From contig KN832872.1 in NCBI GenBank assembly GCA_000827325.1, forward strand, positions 2,280,096-2,344,095: 64,000 nucleotides of DNA. Reading direction: 5' to 3'. The notes under the pieces are model-generated. The model made no database searches. It was given only the letters and a program-made list of their open reading frames with translations, and had not been told where the DNA came from. Numbering within the stretch: the first letter of the stretch is position 1; every line of letters starts with the position of its first letter. The position numbers and the translations under genes were made by a program. Source of the DNA: Oidiodendron maius Zn (lineage: Eukaryota; Ascomycota; Leotiomycetes; Myxotrichaceae). Below, in pieces: positions 33,688-44,670 of the stretch.

Positions 33688-34827
33688 CGTTGTACGGTAC
33701 AGGTGTCTCTGTTTTGTTTCTGTTGTAGCGGGCAAGAACGCCAGATGTGGAACAGAAAGTGGCAGCGACAGTGATGGCGAGGCAGGGACAAGATGAAATA
33801 TATATGGAAGTTGGATCGGCGATAAATATTCTCCAGACCCCAGGTAGGGATCTGGGTCTGGATCTGGCTTGCCCCTTGTCTACAAAGTGGGCGGAATGTG
33901 ACGGCGGGTCGCTCCCTAATCGGCCGAATCATGAGTATTAGCTAGCTTAGAAGTGCCACTTTTTTGTCCCTGGCCATGACCCCGACCCTCACCCCGCAAC
34001 TTTTCCCTATAGGCGCGCCTATAAGGTAGGGTTTACTATATCTGCGCACCAGGCCAAAACATCATATGGCTTCGAGCGATTATTCCGGGGAATTCCCCAA
34101 CCAAGGACCAATCGAGCAATCAGTTGATTTCAGACGGGGCACTGGGTCGCTCTCATGCCAGCTTCGACTCACCTAGCCGACATAACGTGACGGAACTCGG
34201 TGTCAGCTGTGTCACGCACCCCGCATCTTCCCTGTTCTACTACATGATACACCTAACCCCCACTGTACTGAGGGTTGCGCGCGTTTATAACACAACCCCA
34301 ACTTTATGGCCCGTGGCCGCTGTAAGGGAATTGCCAGACAGAGGTTATATCGCTTGGGCGCGTCAACTTAAAACAAGGACTTTGGCTATAAAATTTATAC
34401 TAAGAATGTATAAGTGCTAGTATATAGCTTATAGTATTAATGTCTGAGGTTACAAGATCAATAGGACCAAGCTGATGAGAAGGAGTTAAGAGATAAAGCG
34501 TCAGGTTTGCGCAGCATTGGCTGTGCCTGATGTAATGCAAAACGCAATAGCTGCTATTGATCGACTTGTCATCTAATGCAGCAGGCAGAAGGGAGTAAAT
34601 CCCTAGTGCATCATTCCAAATCTATTGATTGAGAACTGCAGCTAGGGTAGTGCAGTAGAAGGCGAATTGGTGTCGCCAGTTTTTCAATTAATTACTTTAG
34701 CTGGGCCCATTTCCAGACACTTGGGACTGCGCACCCCTGCCTGGTTATACTCCAAACGTATCGGTGCTAGTTGACATCGCTAGAAAATGAGAGCCACTAC
34801 AAAACGTTGATAATTCACCGTAGTCTA
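33688..34827. other. Intergenic, sugar-porter promoter side
   Basis: About 1.1 kb. No gene recognised; the open frame at 34124-34420 has no family feature. The stretch 34380-34450 is AT-rich. Confidence 0.5.
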
Positions 34828-35397
34828 TTAGCTCCGGACGACTATCTGTATATTTCTTTGGAATGAAATGATTCGTTGGCAGTGCTCACCGAGCCGCGTT
34901 TGCACGGCATGGATCGCACATGAGAGACAAGATGAGATTTCCCTTGTAAGACAACATTGAGTACAGAGAGCTAGAGTGACATTGACCTTCAGATCGGTGT
35001 CTAATACCTTGGTGGAAAAGAAAATATCATCTTTGGTTTCCCAATTTGCGAGCAATTTAGCGAAAGACCATACATAGCACTCTTCTGCATGAAGTTCAGA
35101 AACAGGTGTTTCATCCGAGGGCACAGTTCTACGATGTCGATACCCACCCGTCATGGCCTCCATTAAATGGGAGGGTATTATCCCTGGTACAACATCACCA
35201 AGGCTAATAATCCGGTGAGAAATATCAGTGCTTTTGACTGTGACATGTCGATATGTCGTATCGTCCAATAATCCGATCATAGCATGATCTATAGCAACTT
35301 GATTCTCATCTTTCTGAGTGACTTCCTCCAGCCACGATACATCACTCACTTCCGGCACGTGCCTCCTAGCGGCGCTTAGGTCGCACGGCAGCGGCAT
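34828..35397 (-). CDS. Unrecognised open frame, possible end of a decayed gene
   Basis: A 189-codon frame from ATG 35397 to TAA/TAG at 34828. The frame is also open upstream past the ATG to about 35500, reading A-H-K-C-L-A-L-E-I-A-E-G-N-I-P-E-A-Q, which looks like protein coding. It contains a cysteine-rich end (C-T-Q-C-C-L-T and S-S-C-L-S-C-A-I). I do not recognise the family. It may be the 3' part of a longer gene whose upstream part (35.5-36.8 kb) appears decayed. No intron-exon model could be made that joins the pieces. Confidence 0.35.
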   Translation of the reverse strand: MPLPCDLSAARRHVPEVSDVSWLEEVTQKDENQVAIDHAMIGLLDDTTYRHVTVKSTDISHRIISLGDVVPGIIPSHLMEAMTGGYRHRRTVPSDETPVSELHAEECYVWSFAKLLANWETKDDIFFSTKVLDTDLKVNVTLALCTQCCLTREISSCLSCAIHAVQTRLGEHCQRIISFQRNIQIVVRS

Positions 35398-37414
35398 TGT
35401 TATCTCTGAATAGATGAGAGCGAGATCGCGTTGCGCCTCAGGAATGTTGCCTTCAGCAATTTCAAGAGCAAGGCATTTATGGGCAGTGGTCTTTGTAGTA
35501 AGATCTAGCTATTTTGTGACAACGACTGTTGCGCCGCGTACTGGATTGAAAGCAGGTATCCTGTGCCGCCACCGAGACCGTTAGTTCCAACTATATTTTT
35601 TGGGTAGTAGCCCAGAGCCACGTTGAAGCAATGATCTCACCGGACAAACCTTTCAACAGCTATCTCAATCATAAGGTCTCGGACTTCATAAAAATGCGTC
35701 AAGGGTTTGTGACATCTGATGCCTCCTGTACACCAAACCCATCAGCGATGCCGTTGCCGATCAACATAAAGAGATGGCGGAAGGCTGCGTGACTGAAATA
35801 GCGTTGTTTGCACCTATCAGGGATTCTATCTCTGCGACAGATTCCACGACTACAACGTTGTGAGACATTAATCAAGAGGCCAGCTAGAGCAGGGATGCCA
35901 TCGTACAACTCAGTGATAGGTTCGTGGTATTTATCATACTGTTTAAATACCATTAATCGGATTGCCTGTTAAATTAAAAGAGCTTTTGCTTCTGATGGGC
36001 ATATCCTGGAGTATCGTTGACCATCGATATAGAAGGCCACCAAAACGGTACTAGGCATCCTCTTCCTTCAAATGAAGTGCAGTTTCGAAGTTAATGCTAC
36101 CAGACTGCGGATGTGCTCGTAACGGAAGCTCCAAGATCCAGAAAAGCAGTCTTTGTGCGAGTACTTTTTACATTCAGCGCCTCTTCTTGGCTGAACAGGT
36201 CTCTGTTTCGGTCGTCTGGCAGAGGAAGAGCCGTATAGAGAGGATGCTGATGGCTACTGAAAATTTTCATCCAGCAGTCATCTCGTGCGTTAAACATCAG
36301 CTTTCAATTTCCGCCGAGCATTTCGGACAGCTGTATTTTATGGTTGGCCTTTCTACAATCTTCCGCGTCCTTACATGGAGCTTTAACGATCATCATGTAC
36401 CGTCTCTTCCTATAGGAAGCCGCTCTTGAGAAAATTTGCTTCCCTGACACCGATACTTCTAGGCTTTCTTCAAACTGTAAGACCCGCAGTAACAGGTCAC
36501 TTTGAAAACGGTTGCAAAGAAGCAGGATATTGGCATCTGATCACGCAATCTTCAGGACTATAGTGGCATACGTCTCCGCATTAACGAGATGGACGCAGAA
36601 GGATTCAAACTCGGAAGGGAGGTCTCCAAGGGTATGTCGGCATTAACAACGTTGAGTAAGATGCTCTCGCCGACCTTCGATAGAATGGTGCTAAGACGAG
36701 CCCGCGCCATGGAGTAGGAGATATATTGCATTTCTTTTTCGATGCGGTAAATTATGCCGCTGCTGATGTTCAGCTTCGTACCCTAATGTCGTAATCTACG
36801 CCTAATACAGTTAAAGGCCCGAGTGCTTCATTGCAATATTATGGAGCGGTCAATATTAAGTGATGACCAGTTACCAACTTAGAAATCATGACCAAAACTA
36901 CCTTCGAAGGTAAATCTATTAAGAAGTCGCCTTACATCAAACGCGAACTGCATTGGACCAGAAACTTAATGCAAACATCTTAGTAGCCCGGCGAGGATAG
37001 CATGATCCAGCTTGGCCCGGTTTCAAACTCTTCCAGTAGCGAACCGAGGGACTTCGGACATATACGCTACCTGCCCTTGAAGCCTATCAACCCGATTCGT
37101 GTAAATGTTACGAGATACGTAAACGAATACGGATTTCCTCTTTTGTAGACATGTCGGATTCAAGTTCAACGCCTCGCTTTATTTATTACGATTATAACAA
37201 TTCTAAGGCCGTTAGAAACCACAATATGACTAAACAGTTCCAGGGATTACACTACGGTGCAACATGCTATTTATAGCTTGAATATTCATGGAGCAAACTA
37301 GTTTTACACCTCCCCGAAATTTATTCATATGCAATTCAGAAATCGCAAATCGTATTGGAGTTCGCGGCTAGCACAAACATTCGAAGAAGACCCGAAAGAT
37401 TAATATCTCTAGGG
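35398..37414. other. Low-information region with scattered coding-like relics on the minus strand
   Basis: Short minus-strand pieces look coding but break frame: a segment near 35950-35700, a C-P-K-C-S-A-E-I-E-S peptide near 36330, and D-L-P-S-E-F-E-S-F-C-V-H-L near 36590. They are consistent with a decayed gene or genes running leftward into the frame at 34828-35397. Family not recognised. Confidence 0.35.
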
Positions 37415-38296
37415 ATGCCTGAGAGTAATATAATTAGAGTATATGACGGCTCTGCAGCGATTCTGAGGAAAGATGAAGAAAATGCAGAGCTACAAGATAC
37501 AAAGACAACATACGTTCTGGCTCGGGCAACACCTCTATCCGGTTTAAAAAGAATTTTCACCGTCAAACCAAAGCTCATATTTCAGTTACAAGAACTGTCA
37601 TGTCGAACACGCCCACGACCGGTAATTGATGTGCTAGCTTCGAATACGTTTTCCACCAAACTGTCACAGGAGTTCTGGAGCACGTCCGGGAGAAGGAGGA
37701 TGTGGGGAGGCAGGGAATTCATTCTCCTCAAGAGTGAAAACTATAGTGCATCTGACGATGTTTCCAGAGAAACTCTGGCTATCATTGTTGACCACGAAAA
37801 AGATTACGAAAGGGCAGAGATATGTCTCGCCGGCGGTCATCGTTGGAAGGCTACTTGGTTACCAAATGGAGTCTTTGAATTTGTGAGGGAGGATTGGAAC
37901 TTGAATGAATTATCGACAGTGGCATGGAAACCTATCGGCAGCTCAGGCTATGATAAAGACTTAGTCCGAACAACAAGCACAAATGATAGCATCCAACAAC
38001 AAAAACCCACATTTAGCTTTGCCTATTCATGGCACCATCACCAGCCTGTACTTGCGTCACTTACACCAAGGCATTTGGATATATCTGCTGACTTCTCTGG
38101 CGCATCTGCCATCGATCATGAGTATCAGTCTTCGATTACGCAGCTCACTTCCGTCAGCGAGGAGCTGCTAGATACATCTCCGGCTCTCTCCACCGCAGCA
38201 GAGGAATTCGACAGCCTCAAAGTCCTTATACAAATAACAGGACTATGGGTTACATTGTGCTTAGAGAGATGCACCAATAGCTCGGTCTATGAGTGA
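37415..38296 (+). CDS. Uncharacterised fungal protein
   Basis: Single frame from ATG 37415 to TGA at 38294-38296, 293 aa. The frame is open 60 nt further upstream without ATG. The N-terminal 200 residues alternate short beta-type stretches (F-T-V-K-P-K-L-I-F-Q-L, R-P-V-I-D-V, F-I-L-L-K-S-E-N-Y, L-A-I-I-V-D-H) and W-rich turns (F-W-S-T-S-G-R-R-R-M-W-G-G, H-R-W-K-A-T-W-L), as in a compact beta-barrel-like fold. The C-terminal 90 residues are less regular and end with a hydrophobic helix (L-K-V-L-I-Q-I-T-G-L-W-V-T-L-C-L). I recognise no catalytic motif and no named family. An alternative is a spliced gene with a first exon from the ATG at 37329, but no clean splice was found. Tail to tail with the UPC2-like regulator. 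Confidence 0.6.
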   Translation: MPESNIIRVYDGSAAILRKDEENAELQDTKTTYVLARATPLSGLKRIFTVKPKLIFQLQELSCRTRPRPVIDVLASNTFSTKLSQEFWSTSGRRRMWGGREFILLKSENYSASDDVSRETLAIIVDHEKDYERAEICLAGGHRWKATWLPNGVFEFVREDWNLNELSTVAWKPIGSSGYDKDLVRTTSTNDSIQQQKPTFSFAYSWHHHQPVLASLTPRHLDISADFSGASAIDHEYQSSITQLTSVSEELLDTSPALSTAAEEFDSLKVLIQITGLWVTLCLERCTNSSVYE

Positions 38297-38388
38297 ATTC
38301 TTGCTACTACTTTCCCTTTTCGACCACTTATTTTTATTTTCAAAACAAGTACAGCCCTTATTTAGATAGAATCTTAAGTACAGTCATG

Positions 38389-39631
38389 CTAAATGTGGAC
38401 TACTGTCATAGGCCAGGTCATTAAATCTTGCCACTTCGGCTCTAACATACAGGAAACTGCCTCCACCAATCTTTTCCCTTTGTGTCCAATCCACCAATTA
38501 GAGCTCATGAAATGCATCAATACTCCATAATACCCTATAATCACTAGCGGAAAGCCGACTTTCATTTCCAACAACTCCGTAAAGAATGTATCCTGAACCA
38601 TGACAGGCCACGCGGAAATCAATGCCTGATGCTGAGCCCTAAATGGGCCTCTTGGAAAACATTGCCGAAGCAGTGCTATAGCAGCTAAATATTCTTGCCT
38701 TTTCTCTTCTGACGGGACATTCAAACGAATCTTTGCTTCAAGTTCACGCACTGCAATTTCTGCATGGAACTCGAGTGGTACTTCAGCATCCTCCATTTCT
38801 ATAATCAATAGAGGCGCCATCGGACTGTCTTTAATCCATTGCGACGCGCTACCAAGCACAGTCTTCACACCTCTTGTTAATCGGAAGTTTTGTAACAAAT
38901 TATTCACGAATTCTGGTCCAGTAGGTGGCGATGCTAAGTGGCGCAAAAAAGCTTGCGGGATAGCGAGCGACAAGCATCCAACCAGTGTCGAAAATGCAAC
39001 TGTTGGAACAGCTGTCTGACTATCGACGTTATCCAACAATGGCCGGAACAGTGAAATTGCGGCGGTGTAGTGGTGCAGAGCAAGGTTGCCATAATATTCG
39101 CCCGCCTCTGTCCGCAGGTAAGCTAAGTGGCATGCCGATAACGCGAGTATGCCGTGCATGACAAATGTATTAGACAGTGCAATCCGAACCATTGCTACTT
39201 GCCAGAACTCCTCCAGCAATAATCTAGTTGCGAGTGTGAGATACGTAGATGTTGAGTAATGATGCAAAAGCTCTAGATCTCGATCACCAAAGTTATCGAT
39301 TCTTACTTGCTCGTTTCCAGGGCTGGGTACAGGAGGTGGAAATACATCGTTCCAGAAGCCTTCGGGGATAGTGGCGGCATGAGCAGGCGGCTGTGGTGAC
39401 GGTACAGTTGAAGTTGTGCTAGAGTCTTGGAGGATGTGGAATACATCCAGGTATTGACATGAGACTTCACGTCGGAGACATCTGGCGCATGATGGCCTAG
39501 CCTCATCACACTTCCAAGTGAAATGTCAGTGACGAAGACAGTGGGAATCTAAGGAAGCTTACTTTTACCTTGCTAGCTTTGCATTTGGTACAGCCATTGC
39601 GGGACTTCGAATGAGTTCGTCGCGACGGCAT
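38389..39631 (-). CDS. Zn2Cys6 transcription factor, UPC2/ECM22-like
   Basis: Two exons on the minus strand, 39631-39563 and 39510-38389, with a 52-nt intron; 396 aa. The intron splits the zinc cluster: M-P-S-R-R-T-H-S-K-S-R-N-G-C-T-K-C-K-A-S-K-V-K joins C-D-E-A-R-P-S-C-A-R-C-L-R-R-E-V-S-C. The R-R-x-H-x-K-S-R-N-G-C start and C-x2-C-x6-C-x6-C-x2-C-x6-C spacing are those of the sterol-uptake-control (Upc2/Ecm22) class. After a Pro-rich linker comes D-L-E-L-L-H-H-Y-S-T-S-T-Y-L-T-L, the usual start of the ligand-sensing/activation part of this class, then helical sequence to the end. Upc2 in yeasts senses sterol and activates ergosterol genes through TCGTATA sites; many filamentous-fungal relatives have other or unknown targets. 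It is transcribed divergently from an RTA1-like gene, and the shared promoter holds two such sites. Confidence 0.88.
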
Positions 39632-40699
39632 GCCTGACCCTCGCAGCTAGGAATGCGACTACGAGATTCGTCAAAGAAGAATCGTTCGCTTGGAGTGGAG
39701 AGGCCAGAATCAAAGCTGTTACACGGGGTGGTGATGCCGAACGCAAGGAATGACGTAGATCCTCTCCAGAGGATCCTTCCCTACTGTAGCAATTTGTCGA
39801 TTTCCGGTGTGGCGGCTCCAGCAGCAATTAAGTGAGGCGTTGCACCGAATGCGCTGAGATTCGTGCCAAAAAGGAAACATATACGATGCAGCAGCTTGTT
39901 GTCTAGCTAGAAGCTTATGAATAAAGGTGGTCCGACCCATGCGATTTTTCCACCTTGAAACCCGTTACGCCGAGATGTGGGCACTCGGATCTTTATCGAG
40001 ATTGGAATTAGAGTACGATGTTAGTGTACGAAACCCGAACCTTAACTAATACAATGTAGGGTTAGCGTGATTCTCGGCATATGGCAGTTCCACCTGATGG
40101 CCTGTGGTCCAATGCTCTAACATCTGGATCCCCAGAGAGTAAAAACTGCATCAATCTGATTGTGATAATTATTTACCCTTGCTCCTTGCCCTGCTTCCAG
40201 TGGAACTGGCAGATTGACAGTTGGGCAATCAGGAACACAGCTACAATAGCACAATCAATGCTAAGCATGAGCTGCCTGGCTAATGAAACAAAAGGATGCC
40301 GAAAGTTCATGGCGGTAAAGAAAGGAGAGTGCTGCCTTGGTGATTTACGATATACGATGAAAACCCGTGCGATGAAGAATAATACGAAATATAAAGTTCT
40401 TTCCGTGACCGTAAAGTTGAATGGCAGAATTGCATGCCAGTCGTTGATTTTTTTTTTTTGAGTCTTTGATTTCATCAGTGTGCGTGGAATATATCTCCTC
40501 AAATCCCCTTGGCCCATTCATTATATCTTATTGCGATTCTAGTTTTATATCGAATATTTCTTAACATTCGGTAAGCCTTTACTCTCACCACATAGACTAT
40601 GTTACTATCGCGTCTTCTGCTCTTACTAAGTCTTTACAGTATTCTCCAGCTCCGATATTACTTGATATTTCACTTCACTTGCCCCAAATTTAGTCAACA
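39632..40699. promoter_or_regulatory. Divergent promoter of UPC2-like and RTA1-like genes with two sterol-element cores
   Basis: TATACGA, the complement of the yeast SRE core TCGTATA, occurs at 39880-39886 (249 bases upstream of the regulator ATG) and at 40351-40357 (343 bases upstream of the RTA1-like ATG). About 0.13 such 7-mers are expected by chance in this length on both strands. There is also a run of about 13 T near 40448. Open frames at 40081-40461 and 40173-40517 show no family feature. Regulation by the UPC2-like protein is inferred. Confidence 0.45.
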
Positions 40700-41602
40700 A
40701 TGACAAGCGGAGACAATGACAATGGCATATATCCCTACCATCCGAATAGAATAGTGTGCATTGGCGCTGCGATTCTGTTCGGCACCAGTGCACTGTATCA
40801 TCTCTATTCAATGATACTCAAGAAAACTTGGTTCTACAGTGCCTTGGTCGTAGGTTCTATGAGTTGGTCTCCACGTACACATTAATTTTCATATGCAGCG
40901 AGCTTATCTTATCTAGTGATGACAATCGGCTATGTCGCGCGTTATTTCTCAGCGAAAGAACCATCCCAGATGATGCCCTACGTGATGCAGTCACTCTTCA
41001 TCATCCTCCCTCCCTCCCTTTACGCGGCGACCATATACATGATTTACGGTCGCATCGTTCTTTTCGTTAACGCCCCTAATGCGTCCTTAATTCGACCAAC
41101 TCGGGTGACAAAGGTCTTTGTCATTGGTGACGTGTTTGCATTTTTCATGCAGGCTGGAGGTGGTGGAATGATGGTGCAAGAGTCACTCTCGCATCTTGGT
41201 CAAAAAATCATGCTCCTCGGACTCTTCGTTCAACTAGCATTCTTCGGCTTATTTCTAGTTATCTCTCTCGTTTTTTGGAAGCGGATGCGCTCATCTCCCT
41301 CCCAATACACAATTCCGATATACGGGAAGCATGCCTGGGACACCCTTCTCAAACTTCTCTTCTACGCCGCTGCACTTATCATCTTACGATGTATATATCG
41401 CATTATCGAATTCTCTCAGGGCTATACTGGCTATCTAGCAAGCCATGAGGTGTTCTTATACCTGTTTGATGCATTCCCAATGCTGGTTGTGCAGGTGATG
41501 TTTCATTTTGTCCACGCTGGCGATGTGTTTCCGCGGGGTACTACAATGGGGAAGCTGGCCCGCCAGCGCGAATCTGCTGTTAGTTTACAGGAGAGAGTGT
41601 AG
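40700..41602 (+). CDS. RTA1-like protein (second copy)
   Basis: Two exons, 40700-40853 and 40899-41602, with a 45-nt intron; 285 aa. Y-x-Y-x-P-N-R at the start, helix 1 L-F-G-T-S-A-L-Y-H, then after the splice M-T-I-G-Y-V-A-R-Y-F-S, P-Y-V-M-Q-S-L-F-I-I-L-P-P-S-L-Y-A-A-T-I-Y-M, V-T-K-V-F-V-I-G-D-V, F-F-M-Q-A-G-G-G-G-M-M, R-C-I-Y-R-I-I-E and a final H-A-G-D mark the RTA1 family. Seven membrane helices. The sequence differs much from the RTA1 gene at 20885, so the two belong to different subgroups and are not recent duplicates. Role by family: resistance to toxic sterols/lipids or lipid translocation in yeast. Divergent from the UPC2-like regulator. Confidence 0.9.
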
Positions 41603-42144
41603 TATCAGGGGTTCTAAACAATGTGACGGCTGTGACGAGGCAATTATGAGCGAAATAGGGCGTCCAGATCCTTAAAAGACCGGAAACTTCGACGTCAGTG
41701 ATATTGTAGATCTTTATGCGAGCGAGGGATAATGCCGTACCTGTAGCTGTATCTTTAGATTATTTTATATGTTTTGTACAAGATATATGAGAGTTACTGG
41801 TTGAGAATATAGATTTCATTTATCATGTTGTTATACCTCTTCTTCACCTGCTAAAAATATCTAGTTCTTCTCACGTTCTCTAAATTAAAGAGTGCTGGAT
41901 CCATCAGTCAGACAAAACCGGAAGGGTGACAGGTAAGAGAGGAGTACATACGTGGAGATTGCTCCACGATGATCAGAAATCGCCTCGGTTTAGCAGTTTT
42001 GAATCAAGAAACTCCTCGTGAGGAGGTAATGTTTTGAAGTTGGCTAACTTGCCTTGTCCTTTCTTCTACACGTTATGGAACAAACTGCCGAAGTCCTTAT
42101 GTGTTATGGCATTGATAGAATTGTCTTCACTGGACTAACCATCT
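41603..42144. other. Spacer between convergent RTA1-like and GH3 genes
   Basis: About 540 bases with the 3' ends of two convergent genes. Nothing else recognised. Confidence 0.5.
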
Positions 42145-44670
42145 CTAGAGCAGCTTTATCTCTTTCTCCTGTTTCAAGTCCCTAGAGCTGAACCCCACAC
42201 TGATCCCAATATTACCACCCGGAATCCTCCACTTTTGTTCTTTGACATCCCAAAAGCTGAGATCACGTCTTGTTAACTCGAATATCACATCTCTCGCTTC
42301 CCTTGGTTGGAGCATCACTTTCTCAAAGCCGCGCAAGACCTTAACTGGCGTGCCGGGGGGTGTGGAGTTTTGCGGGAGGGAAACATAAATCTGGACAACA
42401 GTCGCTCCTGCCATGCCTCCTGTGTTGGAAACAGTTATCGAAGCAGAGAGAATGGTTGTGAAGAGATCTGTATTTCCACCCGGCGCTATTGGACATGAAG
42501 GGTCGGGGAAGGGTAAAGGGTTGTTTGAACTGGAATGATGAGTGATTTCGAGTGACGAAGATAAGTGGAATGTCGTGTAACTAAGCCCATACCCAAATTC
42601 GTACAGAGGCGTGATATTCTGAGTGTCGAAATGCCGGTAATCGATCATGAGTCCTTCCGTAAAGTTGGACTGCCATGCATTTGGATCAGTTACGGCTGTT
42701 AGATCGACAACCGGGATATCGTAATCTGCTTCATCGGCAGGAATCGTGTACGGCAGCCTCCCGGATGGGTTTATATCTCCCCATAGAATGTCCGCAATTG
42801 AGTTTCCGCTTTCTTCACCAGGATAGTGTCCAGCTAGGATAGCTGTCACATTGGGATTCGTAGCCCATGGCATCGTATTTACTCCTGCCGAGTGCGTGAT
42901 TACAACCGTATTTGGACAGCTTGCTGCGATATTGTTGACCACCAGCGTAGAGTTCCAGTCTGCCTCAAAAGACAAACGATCATACCCTTCCTGAGAGAAG
43001 GTCTTGAGGAATACCAAGCAAACGTCCGGGGATGGATAGATGCTCGTCAGGTCATTTGCAGCGATGATTTCGTTGGAGGTGAGATATTGTACTCTTGCCC
43101 CAGAGAGCATTGCACGGGCTTTAATAGCTTCGAGAGGAGAAACGAGTGTCGTATGTCGTCCTGAGCCGGAGCCGCCTCCTACATCAAGGGTGCCGAATTC
43201 GAAGCCTGTTCGGGTTTCGGAGTCGGGCCATGTGAGGCCATCGGTAGGATCCGGAGCGTCGTTACCGAAGACTCCAATGTTCATAGGAGCTTTGAGGGGA
43301 AGAGTGGAGTTGATGTTTTTGAGAAGCACGATGCCAGCGGCACCGAGGGTACGGATGAAGGCAGAGTGGTTGCCACGAACGTCGCGAGCCGGTAGTTCGT
43401 TTGGGAGAGACATTCCATATGTAGTAGCGAGAACAAAATAAGCCGATGGATCAACCGTAGGGTAGTCTTTGTCTTGTCCAAGAAGAAAGTATGGTGTCAT
43501 GATTCGTCGAACCATGTCGTCCAATCTTTCCATTGAGACGCTTCCATTGGTCACTGCTTGTGTGACGTTTCCTCCAAAATAACTTTTTCCAGTCTCAATG
43601 TCACTTAAATCTAGAGATCCAGGCATGTTCATATCCAGTCCCGCGTTAATAGACTTCACCCCAGAGTGAGTGGCGAAGTAGTCGCTCATGACATACCCCT
43701 CAAATCCAAGCTCACTCTTTAGAAGCCCAGTCAGAAGTTCAGAGTTCTCGCACGAATAAGTTTCATTGACACGGTTGTAGGAGCACATGACAGAACTGGT
43801 GCCAGCTTTGACTGCATCGGCGAATGGCCAAAGGTATAGCTCGTGCAAGGTCCGGTCATCAATATTCGAGGAGATGGCTTCAATGATTGTCCCATCTGGG
43901 TTGACAGTATTACTTCGTTGAGTCTCTTGCTCATTTCCAATGAAGTGCTTTGAGCATGATTGCACCCCCGCGTCTTGCATTCCGTGGATAGTGGATTTCA
44001 TTGCTATTCCAGTAAGGTATGGGTCCGATGAGAAACCTTCCCAATTGCGACCTCCAAGGGGGTGGCGACCCAGCGGCCCGGCAACAGGTCTTTAATATAA
44101 TCAACACTTTATCCCTCAAAAAATAAGGAAGGATTCTTTGAACGCACCCTAGGCCCACATGTGTCCCTTTCGCCTTGAATTCTGCACCTAAGAGCAGCCC
44201 GCGCTGGTACATAAGATCTCGATCCCAGCTAGAGGATGCGGTCATCCCACTAGGGAACACACTGACCAGATCAAATCTGTTGACTGCAGTAGGACCATCC
44301 GAAATGCAAAGTCCAGGAAATCCCAGTCTTTCAATTGGTGCAATATTACCGACGCATGCCCCGATAAGAGAAGCGCCGGTGACCAAGCTGGCCTTTTCCG
44401 TGAGATTCAACTGAGCTACGAACGCAGAAGCTTTTTGAGTTGCAGCTAGCCAGTCTCTAGATCCAGGTTTACCTACTGTAAGAGATTCAATAAGCAAATT
44501 CTAATACCTGAATGACCAGTGAAATGCCTCGGATTGACCATAAGAATTGGTTGCTTACTTGAAAGAAGGTCATCGGTAGCATACTTGTTGCCTTGAGCAA
44601 AAACAGTCTGGAAAAGATTTAGAAAAATAATTGTCGCGATCAACGAATCGAACACCGAGAATGAGCCCAT
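42145..44670 (-). CDS. Glycoside hydrolase family 3 beta-glucosidase
   Basis: Three exons on the minus strand: 44670-44508, 44475-44148 (or from 44472), 44089-42145; 811 aa. Signal peptide M-G-S-F-S-V-F-D-S-L-I-A-T-I-I-F-L-N-L-F. The (alpha/beta)8 domain shows L-T-E-K-A-S-L-V-T-G, G-P-V-A-G-P-L-G-R-H-P-L-G-G-R-N-W-E-G-F and K-H-F-I-G-N-E-Q-E. The nucleophile Asp is in G-Y-V-M-S-D-Y-F-A-T. The second domain has L-L-K-N-I-N-S-T-L-P-L and the Y-P-G-E-E-S-G-N block with nearby Glu, and the C-terminal fibronectin III-like domain ends the protein (L-R-G-F-E-K-V, R-D-L-S-F-W-D). Secreted enzyme releasing glucose from the non-reducing end of beta-glucosides; xylosidase activity also occurs in GH3. 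Odd: the first intron is only 32 or 35 nt, yet removing it (in either form) restores the frame. A GGCTAA motif lies at 45153-45158, about 480 bases upstream. Confidence 0.93.

Noticed and set aside
34124-34420. 98-codon open frame
   Set aside because: No motif, odd composition, no splice partner found.
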